NCBI GenBank assembly: GCA_029856625.1
Contig: JAHKLG010000030.1
Span: 1-12,540 of the forward strand
DNA from: Candidatus Njordarchaeota archaeon
GTDB taxonomy: Archaea > Asgardarchaeota > Njordarchaeia > Njordarchaeales > Njordarchaeaceae
Reading direction: 5' to 3'
DNA length: 12,540 nucleotides
Below are positions 1 to 6,384 of the stretch, in pieces. The stretch's first letter is position 1; each line of letters opens with the position of its first letter. The position numbers and the translations under genes were made by a program. The notes below the pieces were generated by a model. The model was not told the origin of the DNA. It ran no database searches and worked only from the letters and a program-made list of their open reading frames with translations.

Positions 1-230
1 ATGCTAAAACCATATACAAAACTCTTAACTGGTCCTTTTCTTTCTCTCAATATTTCTTTTTCGAATGGATACTCAAATGACTCAAACTCTCTCATGAACT
101 TTCTCATCATTTCATTAAATTCCTTAAAGAACTCTTCGAATGGCGACTTAAAGCCAAAAAACTTTCTTAAGAAGCGCTCGAATGGATCTTCATCCCAATA
201 ATCTCTTTTTCTCTTCTTATCATTTGTCAT
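1..230 (-). CDS. Hsp20/alpha-crystallin-type small heat-shock protein, N-terminal part (runs off window)
   Basis: An open minus-strand frame starts at ATG 230-228 and stays open through position 1, giving 76 codons. The N-terminus is charged (MTNDKKRKRDYW), followed by an aromatic-rich amphipathic segment with three PFE repeats (residues 16-18, 31-33 and 54-56) and many Phe, Met and Glu. The visible part ends in GPVKSFVYGFS, which resembles the 'GP-x-VYGFS' entry to the alpha-crystallin domain of archaeal Hsp20 proteins. Family members form oligomeric ATP-independent holdases that bind unfolding proteins in the cytoplasm. The start is supported by GGTGAT five bases upstream, a near-perfect archaeal Shine-Dalgarno. 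The conserved alpha-crystallin domain lies outside the window, so the family call rests on the N-terminal style and the last dozen residues. The plus-strand frame over the same bases is an antisense shadow. Confidence 0.78.
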   Translation of the reverse strand, partial: MTNDKKRKRDYWDEDPFERFLRKFFGFKSPFEEFFKEFNEMMRKFMREFESFEYPFEKEILRERKGPVKSFVYGFS

Positions 231-424
231 TTTTAATCACCAGAGATTAAGAACGCCTTATACCTAAATGCTAAGAATATGTACTCCTACTTTTAAAAAT
301 GTAAAGAAATGGCGTTGTTTTTTACTACATATCAGGAATTCCTCGGGGAGAGAAACTAGTTAGGTTTAAAACTTATTTTTTAACTCTTTCTTCCCTTTTA
401 ACAACATTGATAATTATTTAGGGA
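231..424. promoter_or_regulatory. Divergent promoter region between hsp20-like gene and aRF1
   Basis: This 194-bp spacer separates divergent genes. On the minus strand, GGTGAT (241-236) is a strong ribosome binding site for the Hsp20-like start, and a TATA-like TTTTTAAAAG lies at about 290-299. On the plus strand, an A/T box TTTAAAAC near 366-373 could serve aRF1. AGGAATTCCT at 334-343 is a perfect 10-bp palindrome. No RNA gene was seen here. Promoter positions are inferred from motif and spacing only. Confidence 0.4.
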
Positions 425-1690
425 ATGAAAATGGTAGAAGAGGAGAAAAGTGAAAAGCTTAAAGACTCTCAAAGATTTGAGTTGAAAAGACTGGTAGAGG
501 AGCTAGATAAGAAGACAGCAATAGATGGTCATTCGACCACGCTAGTCTCCCTTATAATTCCCCCTGGAACGCCTATGAGTGAAGTAACAGAGTTAATACG
601 TCAGGAGTTAGCAACGGCTGCGAGGATAAAATCACGAACTACGAGAAAAAATGTTCAGGCAGCATTAGCAAGTATCCAAAGTAGATTAAAATACTGGAAA
701 GAGATTCCAGAGAATGGACTCATAATATATGCGGGTATAACCCAAGAGGGAAAACTAGAATACTACGAAATTATTCCTCCCAAACCTGTTCGCATTAAGC
801 GATACTTATGTGATTCTAAATTTGATACAAGTATTCTGAAAGAGATGCTAGAGGAGGAAGAGAAGTATGGAATTATCTTATTAGAGCGGGATGAGGCCAC
901 TATCGGCTTACTGGATGGAACTCGAATCGAATTGATAAAGAATATTTCTGGATATGTGCCTCCTAAGCATAGTAAAGGTGGACAGTCAGCTAGAAGATTT
1001 GAGCGACTAATAGAAGGGGCATATAGGGAGTTTCTTAAGAGAGTTGCTGAGGAGGCAAATAGAATATTTCTCGATTTAAATGTGAAGGGGATAATAATTG
1101 GAGGACCGGGTTTTGCGAAGGATGATTTCATGGAAAGTGAATACCTTGATTATAGGTTAAAAAAGAAAGTTCTAGGTAAAGTGACTACTCAATATCTTGG
1201 TGAAGCAGGACTAAGAGAAGCTCTCTATGAAGCCAAGGAATTAATAAAGGAAAGCAAATTTATTCGAGAGAAAGAGCTATTAGATGAATTAATGGGGCTA
1301 TCTGCTACCTCACCAGAGCTGGTAGCATATGGTTTTCAAGAGGTTAATAAAGCGCTAGATGAGGGTAAAGCGGAAAAGATATTAATTCATGAGAAACTTC
1401 GGGGATATGTAATAAGAATTTTATGTGAAAACGTTAATGTTGACCCATTAGAGTTAATGGTTACAAGCGATTTTGAAAGAAAGAAGGCGGAAGAAAGGGC
1501 AAATAAGATCTGTTCTAAGTATGGTTCGCCCGCTAAGGTAGAAGTCATTAGCGAGGATGTCGTTAGATATTTACTGGAAAAGGCAAAGAGAACGGGTGCA
1601 AAAGTGGAATTCATTTCAAGCGAAGGAGAAATCGGAGAGATGTTCCTCAACGCATTTAAAGGATTGGCGGCGATATTAAGATATAGATGA
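425..1690 (+). CDS. prf1: Peptide chain release factor aRF1 (class 1)
   Basis: This is the archaeal class-1 release factor. It reads all three stop codons in the ribosomal A site and triggers peptidyl-tRNA hydrolysis. It is 421 aa, normal for the family. Domain 1 (about 1-150) carries the decoding motifs: TAARIKS at 64-70, in place of the usual T-A-x-N-I-K-S, and the YxCxxxF motif at Y127/C129/F133. Domain 2 holds the catalytic GGQ at 185-187 in KHSKGGQSARRF. Domain 3 (about 285-421) normally binds partner factors such as aEF1A and ABCE1. Two odd points: Asn of NIKS is replaced by Arg67, and the archaeal zinc site in domain 3 seems reduced to Cys334 and Cys363, where CxxC pairs are usual. The second ATG (431) is an alternative start. 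The gene is monocistronic, with a predicted guide RNA just after its stop, perhaps on the same transcript. Confidence 0.96.
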   Translation: MKMVEEEKSEKLKDSQRFELKRLVEELDKKTAIDGHSTTLVSLIIPPGTPMSEVTELIRQELATAARIKSRTTRKNVQAALASIQSRLKYWKEIPENGLIIYAGITQEGKLEYYEIIPPKPVRIKRYLCDSKFDTSILKEMLEEEEKYGIILLERDEATIGLLDGTRIELIKNISGYVPPKHSKGGQSARRFERLIEGAYREFLKRVAEEANRIFLDLNVKGIIIGGPGFAKDDFMESEYLDYRLKKKVLGKVTTQYLGEAGLREALYEAKELIKESKFIREKELLDELMGLSATSPELVAYGFQEVNKALDEGKAEKILIHEKLRGYVIRILCENVNVDPLELMVTSDFERKKAEERANKICSKYGSPAKVEVISEDVVRYLLEKAKRTGAKVEFISSEGEIGEMFLNAFKGLAAILRYR

Positions 1691-1727
1691 AACAAAGTTG
1701 GGTATAACTCAGCTAATTTCAATTAAG

Positions 1728-1790
1728 GAACAGGATGATGAAAAGGCATTTGCGGGATATTAATGACCGTTGCTCCCGCATCTGATTTTA
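1728..1790 (+). ncRNA. Predicted C/D box guide sRNA targeting 23S rRNA domain IV
   Basis: Box C is ATGATGA (1735-1741), a perfect RUGAUGA, and box D is CTGA (1782-1785). Internal boxes are weaker: C' TAATGA (1761-1766, five of six bases) and D' GGGA (1754-1757). The first guide, 1743-1752, is complementary to CAAAUGCCUU, found in archaeal 23S rRNA just after UUAAGGUAGC (E. coli about 1935-1944). The second guide, 1769-1779, pairs with GCGGGAGUAAC of helix 69 (about 1904-1914), with ten Watson-Crick pairs and one U-G pair. By the rule that the fifth base upstream of box D marks the site, the D guide would direct 2'-O-methylation of the third base (G) of GCGGGAG. The gene sits 37 nt after the aRF1 stop, on the same strand. 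RNA ends are estimates, the 23S sequence is from memory, and expression is untested. Confidence 0.8.
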
Positions 1791-1832
1791 ACTAAACAAT
1801 TAAAGGGAATGATTTCATCTCGTAAATCATAC

Positions 1833-2276
1833 CTAAAGTTCACGCAACATTAAATAAGCATCTTCACCATCTTCGTAATAATTCTTTAATAAGCGAGTTA
1901 TTCGAAAACCTAACTTCTCATATAGTCTAATAGCCTCTAAATTACTAACACGGACTTCTAAATAAACTCTCTCGCAACCATACTCTCGGAAAAGTTTCAT
2001 TATGTATAGCATTAATTTAGTACCTATACCTCTTCTTCTCCATTCTGGGTGTACAGCGATAGTTATTACATGACCTAATCTATTATACTCAATACGACCA
2101 GCTACATACCCTAATACCTGACCCTTATACTCAGCAACTAGAAATATGTCTGCAAGACCTTTTATAAGCCATGCTAAGTAGTATTTTGGGTAAGGCCGTT
2201 TAAACGATTTTTGTTCAATTTCGAAGACTTTATTAAGATCATCTGGTATTGCTCTCCTAATCTTTAGATCTTCCAT
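1833..2276 (-). CDS. rimI: GNAT N-acetyltransferase, RimI/Ard1 type (protein N-terminal acetylation)
   Basis: A 147-aa single-domain GNAT acetyltransferase. It begins with KIRRAIPDDLNKVFEIEQKSF, typical of the family. The acetyl-CoA pyrophosphate loop is HPEWRRRGIGTKLM (about 97-110, the R/Q-x-x-G-x-G/A motif). The C-terminal part YLEVRVSNLEAIRLYEKLGF (about 125-144 in pattern) and the ending KNYYEDGEDAYLM are hallmarks of RimI and archaeal Ard1/NatA-like enzymes. In archaea these acetylate the N-terminal residue of many proteins co- or post-translationally, usually Ser, Thr, Ala or Met. The ATG at 2276 follows the MEMO1-family stop by 34 nt on the same strand, so the two are probably one operon. 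A GGGGATC stretch lies about 8 bases before the start. It converges on aRF1 and the first sRNA. Substrate specificity cannot be read from the sequence. Confidence 0.9.
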   Translation of the reverse strand: MEDLKIRRAIPDDLNKVFEIEQKSFKRPYPKYYLAWLIKGLADIFLVAEYKGQVLGYVAGRIEYNRLGHVITIAVHPEWRRRGIGTKLMLYIMKLFREYGCERVYLEVRVSNLEAIRLYEKLGFRITRLLKNYYEDGEDAYLMLREL

Positions 2277-2310
2277 TTAACAGATCCCCGATAGATAATA
2301 AAAAGCAGTC

Positions 2311-3222
2311 CTAATAAGTTGGAAGCACTTCCATGACTTTAGTAGTCTTTTTCTTTGGCTTAATTAAGCCACGGCCGAATATTATTGCTGCATATCCTAC
2401 AACAGCATGATAGTCACCCGTTATATCACCAGATGTGTAGTATTTTAAAAGAAGACCTGTGGCATTATAATATCTTGATACAGCCATAGCTACCATTACT
2501 GGACCAAAGCCGCACATACTAACGTTTTCGGCTAAGATATATTTATAGAAGCCTTCTAGATCGATATTTTCAATAAATTCAATTGCTCTGAGATCTTTTC
2601 TTTGTGCAGTTTGGTGGGGCTCATAATGTGACATATCAGAACTCGCTAAAATGATGATATCTCTTTCTAGCTTTTCTGTAACCTTAAGTATTGCTTCAGA
2701 AATTTTTAGTGCTGTTTCTAATCTCTGATCAAGCAATGTAATTGGAACAATTTTTATGTCATTGCCAAAAACGAACTGAAGAAAGGGCAACTGAACTTCT
2801 ATACTATGCTCAGAAGTGTGCGCAAAAAGATCTTCCTCAAAAGGTTCATGCTTGAGCAACTCCTTTGCAAATTCCTCGTCAATATTCACAGTACCAAGAG
2901 GAGTCTTCCATGCTCCTTTAGGGTATACAGCTACCCCAGAACCAAATCCAGTATGGTTAGGTCCTAAGATAATAAATGTTTCTGGTTTGCCGTCTTGATA
3001 TAAGGCATAATAAACATGCGCAGCAGCGGGTCCTGAGTATATATAACCAGCATGAGGAACCTGAGCAGCTATAATATTCCTAACATTACCAATAGGACCT
3101 TCTGGAAGCTTGCCTGGGCCTAAGGGATGCATGAAAGCCCATTTTATCTGTTCTAATAGTCGATTTTTATTAGCTTCATAGAAATAGCCCGCAACAGCGG
3201 GTTCACGTAAATACTCGCTCAT
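2311..3222 (-). CDS. MEMO1 family protein
   Basis: A 303-aa protein covering the whole MEMO1 family fold, which is related to class III extradiol dioxygenases. Family signatures in order are REPAVAGYFY (6-15), PHAGYIYSGPAAAHVY (56-71), ILGPNHTG (85-92), HTSEHSIEVQLPFLQ (135-149), ASSDMSHYEPH (193-203) and MCGFGPVMVAM (236-246). By position, His57, His90 and Cys237 match the His/His/Cys metal site described for human MEMO1. The biochemical role of archaeal members is not established. In many archaea the gene lies near mevalonate-pathway genes, but none is seen here. The ATG at 3222 is supported by a purine-rich GGGGAAG upstream; an ATG 13 bases further up is out of frame. A TATA-like box near 3279-3290 is well placed for this start. 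rimI follows in the probable operon. Confidence 0.95.
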   Translation of the reverse strand: MSEYLREPAVAGYFYEANKNRLLEQIKWAFMHPLGPGKLPEGPIGNVRNIIAAQVPHAGYIYSGPAAAHVYYALYQDGKPETFIILGPNHTGFGSGVAVYPKGAWKTPLGTVNIDEEFAKELLKHEPFEEDLFAHTSEHSIEVQLPFLQFVFGNDIKIVPITLLDQRLETALKISEAILKVTEKLERDIIILASSDMSHYEPHQTAQRKDLRAIEFIENIDLEGFYKYILAENVSMCGFGPVMVAMAVSRYYNATGLLLKYYTSGDITGDYHAVVGYAAIIFGRGLIKPKKKTTKVMEVLPTY

Positions 3223-3278
3223 TATTCTTCCCCATTAATTCAATACATTTTCATCCATGAATGATGTGGTGTTAAGGG

Positions 3279-3290
3279 ATATATTTATCT
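3279..3290. promoter_or_regulatory. TATA-like element between MEMO1-family gene and second sRNA
   Basis: The A/T-rich segment GATATATTTATC is close to an archaeal TATA box on either strand. On the minus strand it lies about 57 bases before the MEMO1-family ATG. On the plus strand it lies about 40-50 bases before box C of the predicted sRNA. It may serve one or both. This is inferred from composition and spacing. Confidence 0.4.
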
Positions 3291-3321
3291 TATGTAGTCC
3301 ACTGAAGTGATTAGAAAGGTG

Positions 3322-3388
3322 ATTAGGGAGATGATGAATAAACAGTCGCCGAAGAAAATGAGGAGTGGGAGCCCTCGCTGATCCAAGT
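3322..3388 (+). ncRNA. Predicted C/D box guide sRNA; D' guide matches 23S rRNA domain IV
   Basis: Box C is ATGATGA (3331-3337), D' is CCGA (3349-3352), C' is ATGAGGA (3358-3364, six of seven bases), and D is CTGA (3378-3381). The C-to-D distance is 51 nt, identical to the other sRNA in this window. The D' guide (about 3338-3348) is complementary to CGACUGUUUA(U), a very conserved domain IV segment of 23S rRNA. The fifth base upstream of D' is A3344, which would direct methylation of the U in CGACUG. The D guide (3365-3377, GTGGGAGCCCTCG) has no target I can name. The gene is on the plus strand between minus-strand genes, and its 3' end reaches the end of the RCK gene, whose stop codon is at 3390-3392. 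Ends are estimates. Confidence 0.77.
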
Positions 3389-3389
3389 A

Positions 3390-4613
3390 TCATGATAAAG
3401 TTTTGTTCTCATTATCTATTTCATTCGTAGATTTGGGTTTCATCAAAATCTTGAGAACGTTCCTCTTTTCTTCTTCTTCGACTTTAACTTTTTCTTGCTT
3501 TATCTCTGTAACTTCTTTTTCAAGTGGTAGCAGTTGGAGGAATTCTCTTAAAACTCTGGTATCTGTTAGGTACAGAATTAGCATATCATTTTTCTCGAAT
3601 TTCTCTGGAGTGTGAAGTATTTTATCATTTCTTTTAACTCCTAAAACTATGATTTTTTGATTAAAGTCTCTCTCTATATCATCAGGTCGTTTACCTATAT
3701 AATCCTCGGGAATCGGAGCTTCAATTACTGGAGGATATATGAATCCTAAAGCAAGTTTTCTAATTATCTCTCTAGTAATTGTTTCTAGGTCCTCAATAAC
3801 TGTGATATTTCTAACATGCTCACCAACGAGGTCTAAAATATATGGTCTATTTCTAGATAAAATGATTATTTCTGCATCTGGATTATTTCGTCGCACATTT
3901 AATATTATATGTTGGTTTAATTCTGGATCATCAACTAAACTTATGATCTTCAGAGCGTTCCTAAACGTGATCTTATCGTATATCGTTGGCATCTTTAATT
4001 CATCGGGTGAATCAAGAATAAGTACATCAATCGTTTTCCCTAAGTCTTCTATCCAGTAATACTTTCTTTCGGCTATTAAAGCTATCATCGGGCCGATTCC
4101 TAAATTGATTAGATCTCTAATGAGTTTTTGTGTAAGGACATTAGAGCCAAAAACATATATTATCCTTGGCTTCGCATTAACCTTATCTGCAAATTTATCT
4201 AGTTTTGGTTTAATAAACATCGACAAGAGAGAACCCCCAGCGGTTCCAACTATCCAAAAAATATTAAATCTACTACTTAAAAGCTGTTGCGGTTGGGGCA
4301 AACTAATGGGGTGCATGCCTAAGTACTTAACCATGTATATGTTCCAAAAAGCTATGAAGCCCAGCGCTAAAATGAATATAAAAGCAGCGAGAATTGCTAA
4401 GGCTGCGATTACTCTAACTAATTCAGCTAGCTTAACTAAATATACTAAATCATAGTATAAATGGCGTGCAAAAGAATATAGCATACGCCATCTAATCTTT
4501 AGATAGATCCGGTATTTTCTGAAGGCATCATGGGTAAGGAAGAGATATATAAGGAGTAGAACAAGACCTATTAAGCAAAATAGAAGTATGAGATCTAAGT
4601 AAGGAAACATCAT
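3390..4613 (-). CDS. Membrane protein with cytoplasmic RCK/TrkA-N domain (ion-transport related)
   Basis: Taken from ATG 4613 this is 407 aa. Hydrophobic segments lie at about 6-27, 68-96 and 116-134. They are followed by a Rossmann-like RCK/TrkA-N domain beginning at RIIYVFGSNVLTQKLIRDL (about 150-168). A TrkA-C-like segment spans about 305-368 (EDYIGKRPDDIERDFNQKII). The tail is charged (Lys/Glu), probably cytoplasmic. RCK domains gate K+ channels and transporters in response to nucleotides or ions. No TVGYG-type selectivity filter is present, so a classical K+ channel call is not justified. The nucleotide-binding loop is also degenerate, with GSNVLT where GxGxxG is usual. The frame extends to TTG 4631, but GTGAT lies seven bases before ATG 4613, so that start is preferred. 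It follows the MtnA-type gene by 27 nt, probably co-transcribed. Confidence 0.85.
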   Translation of the reverse strand: MMFPYLDLILLFCLIGLVLLLIYLFLTHDAFRKYRIYLKIRWRMLYSFARHLYYDLVYLVKLAELVRVIAALAILAAFIFILALGFIAFWNIYMVKYLGMHPISLPQPQQLLSSRFNIFWIVGTAGGSLLSMFIKPKLDKFADKVNAKPRIIYVFGSNVLTQKLIRDLINLGIGPMIALIAERKYYWIEDLGKTIDVLILDSPDELKMPTIYDKITFRNALKIISLVDDPELNQHIILNVRRNNPDAEIIILSRNRPYILDLVGEHVRNITVIEDLETITREIIRKLALGFIYPPVIEAPIPEDYIGKRPDDIERDFNQKIIVLGVKRNDKILHTPEKFEKNDMLILYLTDTRVLREFLQLLPLEKEVTEIKQEKVKVEEEEKRNVLKILMKPKSTNEIDNENKTLS

Positions 4614-4640
4614 GGCTTCATCACTCTTCAATACTGGAAT

Positions 4641-5777
4641 TCAATCTCTTTTTCTCATAAAGTTTTTCACTGCATTTTTAATATCTGCTTGTGATCTTAA
4701 AATGCCCGCCTCTGTTATAATTCCATCAATGTATTTGAATGGTGTAATGTCAAAAACTGGATTAAGAACTTTAGATGTATTGAGAGAGATCCTAACTTTC
4801 CTTAATGAATTCGTTTCATCATCGTATCCTAACACATATAAGATCTCTTCTGGTGATCTTTCTTCAATAGGAATTTTATCACCACTTGGGATTTTAGGAT
4901 CAAATGTTGTGAGAGGAGCTGCAACATAAAAAGGGATGTTATTTTCTTTTGCAATTACTGCTAATTTGTAAGTACCTATTTTATTAGCCACATCACCGTT
5001 CATCGCTATTCTGTCAGCACCCACTATTACGATGTCTATGATACCCTTATACATGAATAAACCTGAAGCATTATCAGAAATCAGATAATAAGGGATATTC
5101 TCCATTTCCAATTCCCAAGCAGTTAGACGAGCTCCTTGAAGCCATGGGCGAGTTTCGTTGACATAGACTGTGATCTTTTTTCCCTCGTAATGTGCATATC
5201 GAATAGGAGCTAAAGCTGTTCCAATATCGACAGCTGCTAAAGCACCCGCATTACAATGCGTTAAAACATCATCTCCATCTTTGATCAATTTTTTACCAAT
5301 TTCTCCAATTTTATGATTCGCCTCTATCTCTCTTTTAGCAATGCTTTCTACTTTATTATAAACTCTTTCTATCAATTCTGTTTTAGAAACACCATCCTCA
5401 AGTTCTTTATAAATAAAATCTAATACCTCATCAATGATGTTGGAGAGATTAATAGCAGTTGGTCGAGTAGCTTTAAGAATTTCTGCTTTTTTCATAATAT
5501 GCTTAAGAAAATCTTCCTTATTAATGGCCTCAATAACTGCTTGATAGATACCATATGCCCCAGCCACACCAATATTAGGAGCTCCTCGAGTAACCATATT
5601 CTTAATTGCCCAAGCGGTTTCATCAACATTTTTACTCTCAAAAAAGACAATGCGAAAAGGTAAGTATCGTTGATCTATCATTTTTACAATGCCTTTTTGC
5701 TTATTTTCTATCCAGATCGCTCTTATATCAATTATTTTCCCATTCAACTTAATTTTCATAAGTTTCCACTCCGACAT
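4641..5777 (-). CDS. mtnA: S-methyl-5-thioribose-1-phosphate isomerase, MtnA type (eIF2B-alpha/beta/delta-like family)
   Basis: MtnA converts methylthioribose-1-phosphate to methylthioribulose-1-phosphate in methionine salvage from methylthioadenosine. Counting from GTG 5786, the family motifs are RGAPNIGVAGAYG (67-79), ATRPTAINL (106-114), LTHCNAGALA with catalytic-position Cys178, ETRPWLQGARLTAWEL (211-226), VGADRIAMNGDVANKIGTY with catalytic-position Asp258, PIEERSPEE, and the C-terminal NPVFDITPFKYIDGIITEAG. The order and the RPWLQGARLTAWEL block favour MtnA over ribose-1,5-bisphosphate isomerase, though the substrate is not proven. Three starts are possible: GTG 5786, ATG 5777 (used here) and ATG 5759. 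A TTTTTTAAA box near 5800-5808 suggests a nearly leaderless transcript for 5777, while GGAGTGG six bases before 5759 supports the shortest form. The RCK gene follows. Confidence 0.92.
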   Translation of the reverse strand: MSEWKLMKIKLNGKIIDIRAIWIENKQKGIVKMIDQRYLPFRIVFFESKNVDETAWAIKNMVTRGAPNIGVAGAYGIYQAVIEAINKEDFLKHIMKKAEILKATRPTAINLSNIIDEVLDFIYKELEDGVSKTELIERVYNKVESIAKREIEANHKIGEIGKKLIKDGDDVLTHCNAGALAAVDIGTALAPIRYAHYEGKKITVYVNETRPWLQGARLTAWELEMENIPYYLISDNASGLFMYKGIIDIVIVGADRIAMNGDVANKIGTYKLAVIAKENNIPFYVAAPLTTFDPKIPSGDKIPIEERSPEEILYVLGYDDETNSLRKVRISLNTSKVLNPVFDITPFKYIDGIITEAGILRSQADIKNAVKNFMRKRD

Positions 5778-5786
5778 CCCTTGCAC

Positions 5787-5931
5787 ATGCTACTTTGGTT
5801 TAAAAAATTTAATAATTAATTTTTAATTCGGTAATTCCTAGGATATAATTTTTGATATAAAAAATGCTTAGTGTTGCATAATTAATGTTGAAAGTAACAT
5901 TGCAAGATCAATTCATAAGGAAGTGATATGC
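5787..5931. promoter_or_regulatory. Divergent promoter region, mtnA and DUF2258-like gene
   Basis: This spacer is very A/T rich. The minus strand has TTTTTTAAA at about 5800-5808, 25 bases or so before the mtnA start. The plus strand has GATATAAAAAA near 5853-5863 for the small plus-strand gene. GGAAGTGAT at 5919-5927 differs by one base from the ideal archaeal Shine-Dalgarno GGAGGTGAT and points to GTG 5932 as the start of that gene. Confidence 0.45.
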
Positions 5932-6381
5932 GTGCGATTAAGTACTGGTTTCGTACGAGCTTCTGGTTATGACAGAAAAGTTCGGAGAGTCTTATTTGCC
6001 ATGCTTGGTGATAAATTACCAGACGATGCGATCTTAAAAGCTGCTGCTGAGTTAAATAAACGAGTTTTTGAGGAGCTGCAGAGGAGGAAAATTGAGAAGA
6101 GAGATGTTATAAGAATTATTTGTGACTTTGATATTAAGGATAATGAAATCATCTGGGACTGGAATTCCTTAAAGATAGAAGCTTATGAAGAGGCAGCAGA
6201 GATTGGGGCTAAAATGAGTGCACTATTAGCCCAAATGGAGGAGCAAGATAAGTTACTTGAGGAAGCCTTAGGCAAGTTAATAAAGATCGCTGACAAGCTA
6301 AGGGAAGTAGCAGACGATATGGAAAAAGTGATAAATGATCTTAAAAAAGCGAGAGAGCTAGTTCCCTCTAAGAGTGCTTAA
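5932..6381 (+). CDS. Small conserved archaeal protein resembling DUF2258
   Basis: A protein of about 149 aa of unknown function. Its N-terminus, MRLSTGFVRASGYDRKVRRVLFAML, resembles the crenarchaeal DUF2258 family, which begins with a similar STGYV...ADKVRRTLFAQL pattern; this match is from memory. The first 80 residues look globular, with a strand-like block RDVIRIICDFDIKDNEIIWDW. The last 60 or so residues form a long, highly charged helix, probably a coiled coil (SALLAQMEEQDKLLEEALGK and onward). There is no signal peptide or membrane segment. The frame opens at GTG 5923, but the strong GGAAGTGAT site overlaps that codon and is spaced four bases from GTG 5932, so the latter is chosen. Its stop lies three bases from the convergent pyrG stop. 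A role in nucleic acid binding is sometimes suggested for small proteins of this sort but nothing here shows it. Confidence 0.72.
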   Translation: MRLSTGFVRASGYDRKVRRVLFAMLGDKLPDDAILKAAAELNKRVFEELQRRKIEKRDVIRIICDFDIKDNEIIWDWNSLKIEAYEEAAEIGAKMSALLAQMEEQDKLLEEALGKLIKIADKLREVADDMEKVINDLKKARELVPSKSA

Positions 6382-6384
6382 AAT

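Noticed and set aside
1..201. Plus-strand 66-codon open frame at the window start
   Set aside because: It is the antisense of the Hsp20-like gene, whose minus-strand frame has a strong Shine-Dalgarno and family-like residues; the plus-strand peptide is Ser/Asn-rich shadow sequence.
763..1131. Minus-strand open frames inside aRF1 (also 1387-1722)
   Set aside because: They overlap a clear family protein, have Ser/Leu-rich shadow composition and no start signals.
1751..1780. Inverted repeat TGCGGGA/TCCCGCA read as a transcription terminator of aRF1
   Set aside because: The arms lie inside the C/D box RNA, the loop is long (16 nt), and no U-run follows directly; archaea rarely use hairpin terminators. 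The sRNA explains the sequence better.
4105..4455. Plus-strand open frame opposite the RCK gene, hydrophobic peptide
   Set aside because: Antisense of the transmembrane and Rossmann segments; hydrophobicity arises from the complementary codons.
4614..4631. TTG 4631 start for the RCK membrane protein
   Set aside because: No ribosome binding site before the TTG, while GTGAT stands seven bases before ATG 4613. The same reasoning disfavors TTG 12309 for the ATPase.
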